The position numbers were made by a program, and so were the translations under genes. DNA of 64,000 nt, taken from Deltaproteobacteria bacterium (GTDB taxonomy: Bacteria > Myxococcota_A > Polyangia > Polyangiales > Ga0077539). The notes below the pieces were generated by a model. That model was not told the origin of the DNA, did no database searches, and worked only from the letters and a program-made list of their open reading frames with translations. Shown here piece by piece: positions 9,532-21,625 of the stretch. Location of the stretch: positions 1 to 64,000 of the forward strand of contig CANJUR010000014.1 in NCBI GenBank assembly GCA_947477565.1. Direction: 5' to 3'. The stretch's first letter is position 1. Each line of letters opens with the position of its first letter.

Positions 9532-10509
9532 TCAGATCTCGAAATCGGGGAGGTTGTCCGGGAGCGAGGCGCTGAGAAGCGGTTCGCTGCGTCCTCCGCG
9601 GGGCGGCTGCACTCTCAGTTCTGGTGGCTTCATCGCGACGCGCGATCCGGGCGGAACGCTTCTCGTGACGAACACCGACCCACCGAGGACGCTACCTGCG
9701 CCGATCACCGTTGCGCCGCCGAGTACGGTGGCGTGTGCGTAGAGGGTCGCGCCGTCTTCGACGGACGGGTGGCGCTTGGTGTTGCGTATCACCCTGCCAT
9801 TTTCGTCGCGCGGGTGTGACAGCGCGCCGAGGGTGACGCCCTGGTAGATCTTCACGTCGGCACCGATCTGGCTCGTTTCTCCGACCACCACGCCGGTCGC
9901 GTGGTCGATGAAGAAACGCGGACCGATGACGGCGCCTGGGTGAATGTCCGCGCCGCTCTGCGCGTGCGCCCACTCGGACATGATTCGAGGCATGAGGGGT
10001 ACGCCCATCACCCAGAGTTCGTGCGCGACGCGGTGCACCGTCACTGCGAGGAGCCCCGGGTACGCGAGGATGATCTCGTCGAGGCTTGACGCGGCGGGGT
10101 CGCCATCCATGGCAGCTTGCACATCGCGCAAGAGGGTCGCACGCAGGTCCGGGAGCCGTTCGATCAGGCGATTGGCGAGGCGTCCGGCGTGTTCGCCGCA
10201 GCCGGGGAGGTCTTCGGGCAGGCCTTCGGACTCTGCGGAGAAGCACAGACACTGCTCTATCTGGTGGGCGAGCTTCTCGCGCAGCGTCGAGAGAAGGCCC
10301 CCGAGGTGGTAGCGAAGCGAGTCCCGGGTGAGGTCTTGCCGACCGTAGTAGCCCGGGTAGAACACCTCGAACGAGAGCCTTGCGACGGCGATGATGTCTT
10401 CGCGCGACGGCAGAAACCGTCGCCCGATGCGCTGCCCGGTCGGGTCGGCGCGGTAGCTGGCGAGCAGCGCATCCACGACGCCGTCGAGACCGCCGACCCC
10501 CGTAGTCAT
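9532..10509 (-). CDS. cysE: Serine O-acetyltransferase
   Basis: A 325-aa cytoplasmic enzyme that acetylates L-serine with acetyl-CoA to O-acetylserine, the first step of cysteine synthesis. The N-terminal 150 residues are alpha-helical; the catalytic and left-handed beta-helix part contains [46 protein letters not shown] and [10 protein letters not shown], all typical of CysE. It is longer than E. coli CysE (273 aa) and has a SerAT/EpsC-type long N terminus. Its ATG overlaps the cysK stop by four bases, so the two are co-translated; their products commonly form the cysteine synthase complex. The C-terminal tail ends DNLPDFEI; a C-terminal Ile is the residue through which CysE tails normally insert into CysK. 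Confidence 0.95.
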   Translation of the reverse strand: MTTGVGGLDGVVDALLASYRADPTGQRIGRRFLPSREDIIAVARLSFEVFYPGYYGRQDLTRDSLRYHLGGLLSTLREKLAHQIEQCLCFSAESEGLPEDLPGCGEHAGRLANRLIERLPDLRATLLRDVQAAMDGDPAASSLDEIILAYPGLLAVTVHRVAHELWVMGVPLMPRIMSEWAHAQSGADIHPGAVIGPRFFIDHATGVVVGETSQIGADVKIYQGVTLGALSHPRDENGRVIRNTKRHPSVEDGATLYAHATVLGGATVIGAGSVLGGSVFVTRSVPPGSRVAMKPPELRVQPPRGGRSEPLLSASLPDNLPDFEI

Positions 10510-11489
10510 TGGGCGGTCGCCTTCTCCACGGCGTCGAACATTCCTTCGAAGAGAGCGCCGGTGAGGTATCGCTCGCCTGCGTCAGGCAGCACGACCACGA
10601 TGGTCTTGCCGGCGTTTGCCGGGTCGAGGGCGAGGCGCAGGGCCGCCACCATCGCCGCGCCGCAAGAGATACCGCAGAGGATGCCCTCCTCTGCGGCGAG
10701 GCGTCGAGCCATCGCGATGGACTCCTCGTTGGTCACCTTCTCCACGCGATCGACGATGGAGAGATCGAGGTTTTTCGGCACGAAGCCCGCGCCGAGCCCC
10801 TGGATTTTGTGGGGTCCAGGCACCAGGGGTTCGCCCGCGATGGTTTGCGAGATCACCGGCGAGTGCACGGGCTCGACGGCCACGGAGACGATGGCCTTGC
10901 CGCGGGTGTTTTTGAGGTAACGCGAGGCGCCGGTGATGGTGCCGCCGGTGCCGACGCCGCAGACGAGAATATCGACGAGGCCGTCGGTGTCATCCCAGAT
11001 TTCGGGCCCGGTGGTTCGCTCGTGAATCGCGGGGTTGGCGGGATTTTCGAACTGCCGCATGAGCACATATTTCTCGGGCTCGGTGGCCACGAGTTCTTCG
11101 GCCCTGGCGATGGCACCTTTCATTCCTTGCGCGCCCGGCGTGAGAACCAGCGTTGCGCCGAAGGCGGTCAGCACCTTGCGGCGCTCGATGGTCATCGTCT
11201 CGGGCATGGTGAGAACGCACTTGTACCCGCGCGCGGCTGCGGCGAAGGCGAGGGCGATACCGGTGTTGCCGCTGGTGGCTTCGACGATGACCTTGCCCGG
11301 CTTGAGCACGCCGCGGTCTTCGGCGTCCCAGACCATGGCGGAGCCGATGCGGCACTTCACCGAGTAGGCGGGGTTGCGGCCTTCGATCTTGGCGAGGACG
11401 GTGGCGTGCGCGCCGAGGGTGATGCGGTTGATCCTGACGAGGGGGGTGTTCCCGATGCTGCGGGAGTTGTCGGCAAAGATGTTTGACAT
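10506..11489 (-). CDS. cysK: Cysteine synthase A (O-acetylserine sulfhydrylase)
   Basis: A 327-aa PLP enzyme converting O-acetylserine and sulfide to L-cysteine. The PLP lysine motif NPAYSVKCR, the substrate loop [10 protein letters not shown], the glycine loop [10 protein letters not shown] and the GISCGAA phosphate-binding serine motif are present. The start is taken as the ATG at 11489 (MSNIFADNS); upstream codons would add ten residues not normal for the family. A GGAGG lies at 11503-11507, somewhat far upstream. It is the first gene of a two-gene unit with cysE, whose start overlaps this stop. Confidence 0.95.
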   Translation of the reverse strand: MSNIFADNSRSIGNTPLVRINRITLGAHATVLAKIEGRNPAYSVKCRIGSAMVWDAEDRGVLKPGKVIVEATSGNTGIALAFAAAARGYKCVLTMPETMTIERRKVLTAFGATLVLTPGAQGMKGAIARAEELVATEPEKYVLMRQFENPANPAIHERTTGPEIWDDTDGLVDILVCGVGTGGTITGASRYLKNTRGKAIVSVAVEPVHSPVISQTIAGEPLVPGPHKIQGLGAGFVPKNLDLSIVDRVEKVTNEESIAMARRLAAEEGILCGISCGAAMVAALRLALDPANAGKTIVVVLPDAGERYLTGALFEGMFDAVEKATAQ

Positions 11490-11631
11490 AGGACGGTGAA
11501 GACCTCCGTGGTCAATCAACGTAGCCCAGGTTTGCCGCGCCGTGTCACCTCCGCGTGCCTACAGGGCGAACGAAAAACCCACTTCGATGCGGGGCGTACC
11601 AGACGCCGAAGCCGACGGTGTCGCTAGGGGC

Positions 11632-12567
11632 TCAGGCGCAGACGCGATTGCGTCCGGCGCGCTTCGCATCGAACAACTTCGTGTCGGCGGCGCGGATGAA
11701 GTCATCCGTGGTGCGGTAGGTGGGGTTCCACTGAGCGACGCCGAGGGAGATGGTCACCGGGATTCGCGTGCGATCGAACAGAAACGGCTGCGCAGCCACA
11801 AGAACACAAAGCTCCTGCGCGAGCTGGACGGCACCCTGCAGGGGGGTCTCCGGGAGCAGCACCGCGAACTCCTCGCCGCCGTAGCGACCGAAGACTTCGT
11901 TTCTTCGCACACGGCTGCGGACGAGCGAGGCGATCTCCTTGAGCACGACGTCTCCGGCCACGTGCCCGTAGGTGTCGTTGACCTTCTTGAAGTGGTCGAC
12001 ATCGAACATCACCATGGAGAGCGGACGACCGTGCCGCAGAGAGCGGTTGAGTTCGTCGGTGATCTTCTCGAGGAGGTGCCGCTTGTTGGCGGCCTGCGTG
12101 AGCCCGTCGGTGACCATCATCTGCGAGATGGTCTCGATGAACTCCGACTCCAGGTCGCCCGCGGAGAGGTACTTCAGGATTACGTCGCCGACCTTCACTC
12201 GGTCGCCGTTACGGAGCGGCGTTTCGCGCGTGAGCACGTCGTTGACGTAGGTTCCGTTGGTGCTGTTGTTGTCATGCACCCACCAGGCGCCGTCGCGCTT
12301 CACCAGCCGCGCGTGTTTACGGGACACTCCCTCGAACTCCAGAACGAGGGAGTTTTGCACGTCGCGCCCAATGGTGAGTTCCTGCACCGGCCCATCGAGT
12401 TGGATGCGCTTGCCGAGCGGGCCGCGACCCTCGCGGGTATAGATCACCACGAGGCAATCCGAGCCCCCGGAGTGCTGGCCGAGTCCCGGCTCCACCCGAA
12501 TCACCTGAGTCTGGACCTGCCAGGCAGACTCGGAGGGCAGTTCCGGATGATCCTTGGGGTCTGACAT
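11632..12567 (-). CDS. FHA-GGDEF diguanylate cyclase
   Basis: A 311-aa soluble signalling protein. Residues about 60-125 form an FHA phosphothreonine-binding domain (TIGRDVQNSLVL, VSRKHARL, DNNSTNGTYVN). Residues about 145-311 form a GGDEF domain with VDHFKKVNDTYGH and an intact GGEEF active site, so it should make cyclic di-GMP from GTP. The product-inhibition site upstream of GGEEF reads RRNE rather than RxxD, so feedback inhibition may be weak. There is no membrane span; the FHA domain probably links activity to a Ser/Thr kinase. Such kinases are encoded in this window (59080..60453), but no direct link is shown. It precedes cysK on the same strand by 142 bp and is probably separately expressed. 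Confidence 0.93.
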   Translation of the reverse strand: MSDPKDHPELPSESAWQVQTQVIRVEPGLGQHSGGSDCLVVIYTREGRGPLGKRIQLDGPVQELTIGRDVQNSLVLEFEGVSRKHARLVKRDGAWWVHDNNSTNGTYVNDVLTRETPLRNGDRVKVGDVILKYLSAGDLESEFIETISQMMVTDGLTQAANKRHLLEKITDELNRSLRHGRPLSMVMFDVDHFKKVNDTYGHVAGDVVLKEIASLVRSRVRRNEVFGRYGGEEFAVLLPETPLQGAVQLAQELCVLVAAQPFLFDRTRIPVTISLGVAQWNPTYRTTDDFIRAADTKLFDAKRAGRNRVCA

Positions 12568-12649
12568 TGAGGAGGTTTGAAAAGGTTATCGGCGCGCCTC
12601 GTCCCGCGTCAAGCGAACTCACAGCCGAGTCGCGGGAGGGCGAAGACCT

Positions 12650-13573
12650 TCAACACGAACTCGGGCCCGCCCCGCGAGCCTCGAATGTGAGTGTCCAGGG
12701 TGCGCAGGACGCGCCGCTGTTGAACCAGCGCACCTCGATCACGAAGTCGAAGCTATCGCTGCTCAATGGACTCTCGGACTGCGAGACCGTGACTTCATCG
12801 GGCAAGCCCGCGGCGGCCTGTGAGCTTCCGACGAGCGTCCCGCAAGGCCGGTAGACGAACAGGTCGTAATCGACCCCGGCGGGGACCGTCAGCCGCACCC
12901 TCGCACTGAGCGATGCGCCGCAAAGCGAGCACTCGTTGAGTCGCGCGCGAAACCAGCGCGAGCGGTTGCCCGTGCGCGTCTGCACGACCTGCAGGGAGGT
13001 GCTCGGGCAGAGCGTGCCGCAACTCGCGTCGCCGCAGTACGCCCCGAGGTCTTCACCCGCGACGCAGGTGTTCGTCGCCGTGCCGTGAATCACTTCGCAG
13101 CCGTTGGCCGCGTCGCCGTCGCAGTCCGACGCGGTCGCTGCGCAGGCTGCCACGGTGCACGCTCCGGCGGTGCAGACGCTGCCCGCACTGCACACGACGC
13201 AGCAGCGCCCACAGTTTGTGGTGCTGGTCTGCAGTTCGACGCACGCGATGCCGCAGAGGGTGGTACCGCCCGGGCACCCGCTGACGTCGGTGCTTCCGAG
13301 GTCGGGCGCTCCGCTGTCCATCGGTCCCACGTCCGGAGCGCCGTGGTCGGCAATGCCTCCGTCGAGTTCACCTGCGTCGACGTTGCTGACGTCATCAAGG
13401 GGGCTCACGAGGTCGAAGGTCAGAAGATCGACCCCCGGTGCGATCGGAGCATCGTGCCGGAGCGCGGCGTCGTCGGAGTCGCTGCCATCCAGACCGGTGG
13501 CACACGCTACGATCGCGAGCGGTAGGGCGAGGAGGACAAGGCGGCCGAGGGCCCGCAGCGCGCGACGGTTCAT
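12650..13573 (-). CDS. Cys-rich lipoprotein with PPC-like C-terminal domain
   Basis: A 307-aa exported protein. The chosen ATG at 13573 (MNRRALRALG) gives a signal peptide ending in a lipobox-like LAIVAC; an upstream codon at 13606 adds 11 residues. An Asp-rich low-complexity linker with DVGPMDSGAPDLG follows, then a Cys-rich segment (CPGGTTLCGIACVELQTS, CSAGSVC, CDGDAANGCEV) of the type common in myxobacterial surface proteins. The last 120 residues (LTVPAGVDYDLFVY, FDFVIEVRWF) look like a PPC-type beta-sandwich. It diverges from the membrane protein at 13648, with a shared 75-bp intergenic region. Specific function is unknown. Confidence 0.85.
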   Translation of the reverse strand: MNRRALRALGRLVLLALPLAIVACATGLDGSDSDDAALRHDAPIAPGVDLLTFDLVSPLDDVSNVDAGELDGGIADHGAPDVGPMDSGAPDLGSTDVSGCPGGTTLCGIACVELQTSTTNCGRCCVVCSAGSVCTAGACTVAACAATASDCDGDAANGCEVIHGTATNTCVAGEDLGAYCGDASCGTLCPSTSLQVVQTRTGNRSRWFRARLNECSLCGASLSARVRLTVPAGVDYDLFVYRPCGTLVGSSQAAAGLPDEVTVSQSESPLSSDSFDFVIEVRWFNSGASCAPWTLTFEARGAGPSSC

Positions 13574-13647
13574 CGTTGGGGCGATCACGCTAACATGGCG
13601 TTGCATTGCGCTATGGTGCCCCTGTGTTCCGTGATGACCAGCAGGCG

Positions 13648-14373
13648 ATGGCTCTGCACAACGAAGACCTCCGCCGCGAGGTCGAGCGGCTGCGGATAGA
13701 GAACGACGCGCTGCGGACTGCGATCTCGGCCAGCGTGCCCAGCGTGGTGCCGTTGGCCTCTCGGGGGCTCTATCGCAACGACCGGCTGGCAGTGACCGAG
13801 GCCGAGCGTGTTGCGCTCGGCGTGCACGGTCTGAAGCACTTCCCGGTGTGGCTCGCGGTGCTGCTGCACGTGCTCACTTTCGGAATCTTCTCGGTTCTGT
13901 ACTACGCGGGCCAGGGCGGGCGTCTGCCGCAGGTCGATGCGGGGGACCCGAGTGCCCAGAAGGGCGTCGGATTCTTCCTCATTCCTTACTTCAATGTGTA
14001 TTGGCTTTTCGCTTTTCCGACGCGGCTCGCAGACCGACTCAACCTGCAACTGCGGCTGCGCGGCGAGCGCCCGGCCATCTCTCAGGCGCTGATGGTTGCT
14101 TGCGCCATCAGCTCCGCGATCATCCTCGTGCCGTTCGTCTGGATTTTCGCCGTCGTGCAGGTGCAGCAGGCGATCAATCGCATCGTCGCGCTCGGCCCCG
14201 TGGCGCCAGGAGAGACTGCCGATGCCGAGCGGATGGCGGATGCTTCGTCCGTGATGAGCACCGGGGTGCGCGTGGACGTCGCGCCGTCGCCGCTCTCCGA
14301 AGCGCCCGCGCCGGAGTGGTCGGAGGAGGCAGCGTGGCAGGCCGAGCCGGCGCAGCGGGGCGCGCAGCCCTAG
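13648..14373 (+). CDS. DUF4234-like membrane protein with N-terminal coiled coil
   Basis: About 241 aa from the ATG at 13648 ([18 protein letters not shown]). In-frame GTG (13624) and TTG (13606) codons upstream are possible starts; none has a clear ribosome-binding site. The first 30 residues look like a short leucine-heptad coiled coil. The centre contains [34 protein letters not shown] and a third hydrophobic span, the layout of DUF4234 proteins. The C terminus is acidic and Pro/Ala-rich, probably disordered. Role unknown. It ends 35 bp before hisIE on the same strand. Confidence 0.75.
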   Translation: MALHNEDLRREVERLRIENDALRTAISASVPSVVPLASRGLYRNDRLAVTEAERVALGVHGLKHFPVWLAVLLHVLTFGIFSVLYYAGQGGRLPQVDAGDPSAQKGVGFFLIPYFNVYWLFAFPTRLADRLNLQLRLRGERPAISQALMVACAISSAIILVPFVWIFAVVQVQQAINRIVALGPVAPGETADAERMADASSVMSTGVRVDVAPSPLSEAPAPEWSEEAAWQAEPAQRGAQP

Positions 14374-14408
14374 CGATCCTCTGTCGCGCGTGGGGTACAA
14401 CGGGTCGC

Positions 14409-15104
14409 ATGCAGCCCACCGAACCCACTGAGCTCCTTCGGACGGTGACCTTCGATGCGCAGGGCCTCGTGCCCGCGATCGCCCAGGACGCCCTCACGGG
14501 CGAGGTCCGGATGCTCGCTTACATGAACCGCGAGGCCCTCGAACAGACCGTCCGAACGGGTGTTGCGACGTTCTGGTCGCGTTCGCGGGCGGCGTTGTGG
14601 ATCAAGGGCGAGACCAGCGGGCACACTCTCGTAGTGCGGGAATTATTGCTCGATTGCGACGGCGACTGCGTGCTGTTGCGGGTCGAACCCCGGGGTCCGA
14701 GCTGCCATACGGGTGCGCCATCGTGCTTCTTCCGCGCGTGGCGCAACGGGAGTTGGACGGACGGCGCGCGCCCGCTGCCGGAGGTTGATGCTCTCTGGTT
14801 GACGCTCGATGCTCGCCGTCGTGAGGAGGGAGCAGCGGGGCGTTCGTACACGCGCCAACTCCTGGACGCCGGGGTGCAGCGCATCGGGGAGAAGCTCCGC
14901 GAGGAGGCCGATGAGCTCGCGCGTGCGCTCGAGGGAGAGCCGGACGATCGAGTATCCTCCGAGGCTGCGGATGTGTTGTTTCACACGCTGGTGGGGCTCG
15001 TGTCGCGGGGGGTGTCCTGGCGCGCGGTGCTCGCGGTGCTGGCGAAGCGCCGAGGGGTGTCGGGACTCACCGAGAAAGCATCGCGGGCGGTACCGAACGC
15101 GTGA
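14409..15104 (+). CDS. hisIE: Bifunctional phosphoribosyl-AMP cyclohydrolase / phosphoribosyl-ATP pyrophosphatase
   Basis: A 231-aa histidine-biosynthesis enzyme. The N-terminal cyclohydrolase (about 1-115) has [34 protein letters not shown] and the metal cysteines in DCDGDC and PSCHTG, opening the PR-AMP ring. The C-terminal pyrophosphatase (about 135-231) has [12 protein letters not shown] and [14 protein letters not shown], hydrolysing PR-ATP. The start at 14409 ([11 protein letters not shown]) gives the normal length for a fusion; the open frame extends upstream into the previous gene in another frame. No other his genes are near, so the pathway genes are dispersed. Confidence 0.93.
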   Translation: MQPTEPTELLRTVTFDAQGLVPAIAQDALTGEVRMLAYMNREALEQTVRTGVATFWSRSRAALWIKGETSGHTLVVRELLLDCDGDCVLLRVEPRGPSCHTGAPSCFFRAWRNGSWTDGARPLPEVDALWLTLDARRREEGAAGRSYTRQLLDAGVQRIGEKLREEADELARALEGEPDDRVSSEAADVLFHTLVGLVSRGVSWRAVLAVLAKRRGVSGLTEKASRAVPNA

Positions 15105-15146
15105 GTGGTTCCGCCCGGTGTGCCGCGGGTGCTAGCTTGCGCCGCG

Positions 15147-16604
15147 ATGAGGGCGCGGTTCGTGTGCGGGTTGTTGGGTGTAGTGGCCGTGATGGCGGTC
15201 CCGGCGGAGCTTCGCGCGCAGCAGGTGCGGGTGCCCCGGGTGGCGGTGGGGCCGTTCACGGGCGAACGGTCGGCGATCACCCGCGGCATGGTGGCGAGCG
15301 TTTTCAGCGATCACGTGGGGGAGATCGAGTTGTGCGCGTTGGGGGATTACAACAACGCGGCTGAGCGGCTCGGTGTCCCTGGGCAGGCGGACGAGGCCGC
15401 GGTGGTGGCCGTCTCGCGCGAACTCAGGCTCGAGGCGGTGGTGACGGGGTTCCTGGAGCGTCGGCCCAACCGGGGCTACCGATTGTTGCTGAGGGTGCTG
15501 CGCGGCGTCGATGGCACCGCCGCGGTGACGCAGGCATGGGACTTCGATCGCATCGACGAGATCTCTGCGCTCGGCACGGAGATATGGGACCGGCTATCGC
15601 CATCGCTTCGCCAGCCGCCGCCGCGGGGCACCCCTGGTGGTGGAGGCCGCTCTTCCTCGGACGCGGTGCGCGACGCTGATGGGACAACCGTCGGGCGCGA
15701 CGGCGGCGCAGGGCGACCTGGATCGTCGAGTGCCGATGAACCCGTGAGTGATGTGCCTGGCCTTGGTTTCCTACAACTTCGGCTGGGCGGCGGAATCGCG
15801 GGTCGTTCGTGGCGCATTCCCATTCTCGGCGAGCGCACGACTCGGGGTTACGAGAACAACATGTTCGGCGAGCTTCAGGCCGCAGTGGCGTTGCTGTACC
15901 GGTTCAACCAGCAGCGCATGGGCTTCGGCGCGGAGGCCTCTGTCGGAGTCCCGGTGGGCTTGTCGTCGCAGGGGCGGGACGCAGCCGGGCGGCCGGTGCC
16001 GTTGGCGAGTTCCGGGTATGAGGTGCTCCTCGGTCTGACCGTGGCGTCGCGTCCGGCGGGCGGAGGAATGTTGCGCTTCAGCACGGGGCTTGTACTGCAG
16101 ACGTTCAACGTCGACACCGCGGGCCTCCCGCGCGAGATGCAGCTTGCGCCCAGCAGCTACATCGGGCTGCGTGTAGCGGGTGAGGCCATGATTCCTTTTT
16201 ACGCTCGCCGTGACGTTGATGTGGGACTGCTGTTCGGCGGCGAACTGCGCTGGGTGGGCGTCGGAGCTGACCTCAAAGATGCCTTCGGAGACAACCCCCG
16301 GACGACCTTCGGGCTGGGTGCGTGGTTCGGTCTTGCGACCCGCCTCGATCGCTTTGCGCCGGGGCTCGGAATGCGGGCCACTGCGGAGTTTGTTCGTTAC
16401 CGCACCTCGTACGCCGGACCGGCCGCGATCGGCACTGCGAGTGACGTTGTGGACGACTACACGCGCTTCATACTTGGCGTGACTTACGACTTCGGCGCCG
16501 AGCACGTGCGGCGGCCAGACGCTGCCAGCGTGGGTAGTTCGTTCCTTGGTCCTGCGGCGCGCGGTGCCGTGGCGCCGGTCGGCGATCCGTACGCGCCGCG
16601 CTGA
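15147..16604 (+). CDS. Exported protein, possible outer-membrane beta-barrel
   Basis: A 485-aa protein whose start at 15147 (MRARFVCGLLG) gives a signal peptide cleaved after ELRA-QQ. Residues to about 170 contain a domain of the type VAVGPFTGERSAITRG, resembling a small periplasmic alpha/beta domain. A low-complexity Gly/Ser/Asp linker follows (about 170-210). The rest alternates glycine and aromatic residues, as in LRLGGGIAGRSW, YGFGAEASV-like and LLFGGELRWVGV strands, and ends near YDFGAEHV, consistent with a beta-barrel. No known family is recognised. It stands alone between hisIE and alaS. Confidence 0.75.
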   Translation: MRARFVCGLLGVVAVMAVPAELRAQQVRVPRVAVGPFTGERSAITRGMVASVFSDHVGEIELCALGDYNNAAERLGVPGQADEAAVVAVSRELRLEAVVTGFLERRPNRGYRLLLRVLRGVDGTAAVTQAWDFDRIDEISALGTEIWDRLSPSLRQPPPRGTPGGGGRSSSDAVRDADGTTVGRDGGAGRPGSSSADEPVSDVPGLGFLQLRLGGGIAGRSWRIPILGERTTRGYENNMFGELQAAVALLYRFNQQRMGFGAEASVGVPVGLSSQGRDAAGRPVPLASSGYEVLLGLTVASRPAGGGMLRFSTGLVLQTFNVDTAGLPREMQLAPSSYIGLRVAGEAMIPFYARRDVDVGLLFGGELRWVGVGADLKDAFGDNPRTTFGLGAWFGLATRLDRFAPGLGMRATAEFVRYRTSYAGPAAIGTASDVVDDYTRFILGVTYDFGAEHVRRPDAASVGSSFLGPAARGAVAPVGDPYAPR

Positions 16605-16656
16605 TGCGAACGGCTCGCGAGGCCGCGGCTCTGGTGGTATCCACTCTGCCGCCGCC

Positions 16657-19353
<2,697 letters not shown>

Positions 19354-19405
19354 ACTTGAGAGCTCGGACAGAAATGGGTCGGAAGAGGAGCGTCGAGGCA
19401 CTGCC

Positions 19406-20506
19406 ATGGGACGAACGTTGAACCTAGCCTCGCTCCCCCGTGATTCGGCGGGCCAGGTGGATGTGGCCGCCGTTGACGGCGTGCTCGTGGAGATCGCCGG
19501 TTCGACCCCGCCGATGCGCTCCGGACACGTCGGCTCGGAGGTTCTAATCGAACGATTGGATTCCCTCGGCTCCTCCGAGCAACCGCGCACGAAGCCCGAC
19601 GAATGGGCCGTGAGTGCTCCGCCAACGGTCTCCTCGATCGAGCACATTCCCAGCCCAATGCAGACGTCTGGCATCGGTCGCGGGGTCCTGGCGCCAGTGA
19701 CGACAGAAGAACTCGAACAGAGTCTCTCGCACTTGGCTGCTGAGCCCATTGCGCTCGAAGCAGAGGTTCGGGTCGTGGGTGTCGATGATGCTGCTCGCGC
19801 GGAATCCTCTGACATTGTGCTTGAGGAAGATGTCGATCTTGGATCGCTCCCGCCGCTTGATGCGCGCGGCAGCGTCCAATCGGCGCCGATGGAGCCGAAC
19901 GCGAGACCGGTATCTGTGCCTTTCGAATTGGCTGTGCCGTCGGCTCCGCCTTCATCAAGTTTGGTGGAATTTGACGTCGATTTGCCGGTGATTCCCTCGT
20001 CGTCGAGCACCACTTCGACGCTCGGACACCTTCCAACCCCTCGTCCACACTTCGCGGCGCTTGGCAGCGTGTCGTCGTCGGTTCCTCATGCGTCGACCCC
20101 GCTAGTCGTGTCGGCCCGGGTCTCCGAGGCCGCCGCTGCTGAGAACGTCGCCGCCGTCGGTGCGGTCTTCGATGAGTTTCTGGGATCAACTCCGGTAGAG
20201 CCGCCCCCGCGGTCTTCCCCGCCACACACTGTGCCCCGCGTTGCGCCTGGCCATTTGGGTGGCCCTCTTCGCGCACACTCGGTGCCCACCCCGGGCTTTC
20301 GGACTGCGCCCGGGGCGGGTGTCTCGGCGCCGGTCGTTTTCGGCTCCGATGACGAGGCTAGCGAGCCGCTCGAGATGGATTCAGAGGTCGAGATGGAGGA
20401 GATGGAGGAGATGGAGGAAGTCGAGGAGACACTGCTATCGAAGTCCCCGCCGCCGCTCATGGCGCGCCCGCCCGGGCCTCCGCCTCCTCCCCCTCGTAAG
20501 CGCTAG
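19406..20506 (+). CDS. Low-complexity acidic/proline-rich protein, unknown function
   Basis: A 366-aa protein that I do not recognise. It starts MGRTLNLASLPRDS at 19406, 52 bp after alaS; an open frame extends back into alaS but that part is a shadow. There is no signal peptide or membrane span. Much of it is Ser/Pro/Val-rich and acidic (IVLEEDVDLGSLPPL, VEFDVDLPVIPSSSS). Near the C terminus is a short Glu/Met run with EMEE repeats, followed by a Pro-rich tail ending in RKR. Short motifs such as VEFDVDLP also occur in the pseudokinase at 32845 (SFELDVDIP), suggesting a shared type of disordered linker. Possibly a scaffold; function not inferred. Confidence 0.65.
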   Translation: MGRTLNLASLPRDSAGQVDVAAVDGVLVEIAGSTPPMRSGHVGSEVLIERLDSLGSSEQPRTKPDEWAVSAPPTVSSIEHIPSPMQTSGIGRGVLAPVTTEELEQSLSHLAAEPIALEAEVRVVGVDDAARAESSDIVLEEDVDLGSLPPLDARGSVQSAPMEPNARPVSVPFELAVPSAPPSSSLVEFDVDLPVIPSSSSTTSTLGHLPTPRPHFAALGSVSSSVPHASTPLVVSARVSEAAAAENVAAVGAVFDEFLGSTPVEPPPRSSPPHTVPRVAPGHLGGPLRAHSVPTPGFRTAPGAGVSAPVVFGSDDEASEPLEMDSEVEMEEMEEMEEVEETLLSKSPPPLMARPPGPPPPPPRKR

Positions 20507-20531
20507 TGCGGCGGTTCGTCCGTGGGGACGA

Positions 20532-21404
20532 TCAGAAGTAGAACATCGCGCCGAACTGACCTGTCACCCCCGCGGAGGTGTTGGTGATCTCGGTGCGCGT
20601 GCCGGAGGTGCGCGTGTACTCTGGGTTCGTCTGAATCTCGCTATCGACCCGCGTTCGGATGAACGCCCTGGCGTCGGTAAAGAGCGAGAAGTTGCGAGTG
20701 ATCTGCCATTCCAGACCGAGGCCCGCCTGACCGCCGATGTACGCGTAGCCCGCAGTACTGCGATCGCGCGTGAGTGCATTGCCCCCCTCGTACTGCACGG
20801 TGGCCCACGACAGACCAATGCCAAGGATGCCGTACACCTGCAGGCGGTGCATCGGGTTGAAATAGATAAGCTCGTTGACGGTGGCCGGCACTTCGGCTCG
20901 TTGGTCGCCGTTGTAGTCGCGACCGAAGTAGCCGCCGAGGGTCAACTCCGTCGCGAGATAGGGGTGGTAGCGAAAGCGCATCGCCGCCCCGACGCCTCCG
21001 AGCGAAACCCTCTGATCGCCGCGCGAGCCATAAGAGAGACCCGAAGCGAAAGCACCAATACCAATGGCTTGGTTACGTTGCAGACCGACCAACTGGTAGT
21101 TGGTGGTGGTTGTGTACTGTACAGGTTGACTCACCACGTAGCGGGTAGGCTGCTGTACGTAGATTGTCTGTGGCTGCTGGATGTAGACCGGTTGCGGAGC
21201 CTGAACATACACCGGAGGCGCGGGCTGGACGTAGACCGGGCGCGGGGCAACGCCGCCGTTGATCTGGATGCTGCCTCCGATTCCGAAAATGCCTGTGTTG
21301 ACCTGAGCACAGAGCGAACCTGGAGGGCACTCCTGCGCGACGGCGGCGGCAGCGAACAGGGTCGCAGACACGGAGAGTAGGGAGGCGAGGGCGATCTTCT
21401 TCAT
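20532..21404 (-). CDS. Exported outer-membrane beta-barrel protein with PVYVQ repeats
   Basis: A 290-aa protein with a clear signal peptide (MKKIALASLLSVSATLFAAA, cleaved near AVA-QE). Residues 55-95 carry repeats of the type RPVYVQPA, PPVYVQAP, QPVYIQQP and QTIYVQQP. The rest (about 105-290) has alternating patterns and ends in QFGAMFYF, whose terminal Phe is a typical outer-membrane barrel signal. It resembles small porin-like barrels of myxobacteria. It is convergent with the acidic protein upstream (25-bp gap) and diverges from the membrane protein at 21626. Confidence 0.85.
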   Translation of the reverse strand: MKKIALASLLSVSATLFAAAAVAQECPPGSLCAQVNTGIFGIGGSIQINGGVAPRPVYVQPAPPVYVQAPQPVYIQQPQTIYVQQPTRYVVSQPVQYTTTTNYQLVGLQRNQAIGIGAFASGLSYGSRGDQRVSLGGVGAAMRFRYHPYLATELTLGGYFGRDYNGDQRAEVPATVNELIYFNPMHRLQVYGILGIGLSWATVQYEGGNALTRDRSTAGYAYIGGQAGLGLEWQITRNFSLFTDARAFIRTRVDSEIQTNPEYTRTSGTRTEITNTSAGVTGQFGAMFYF

Positions 21405-21625
21405 GATGAGGAGACTCCTTTCGGCAGAGTCAGCGGAGGCCTACGCAACATCAAGGCCAGCGCGTGGAAGTGGCGCGGCGACGGACGAGGGCGTCAAGAG
21501 GAGTGAGAAAGGACTGCATGACGATGGCCCTTCGACGCTGGGATCTTGTGAAGGATGGTTCACGTGGCACCAGTAAACGATACACGGTCGGGGCTTTCCG
21601 GCTGACGGAACTAGAGTGAGCAGTG

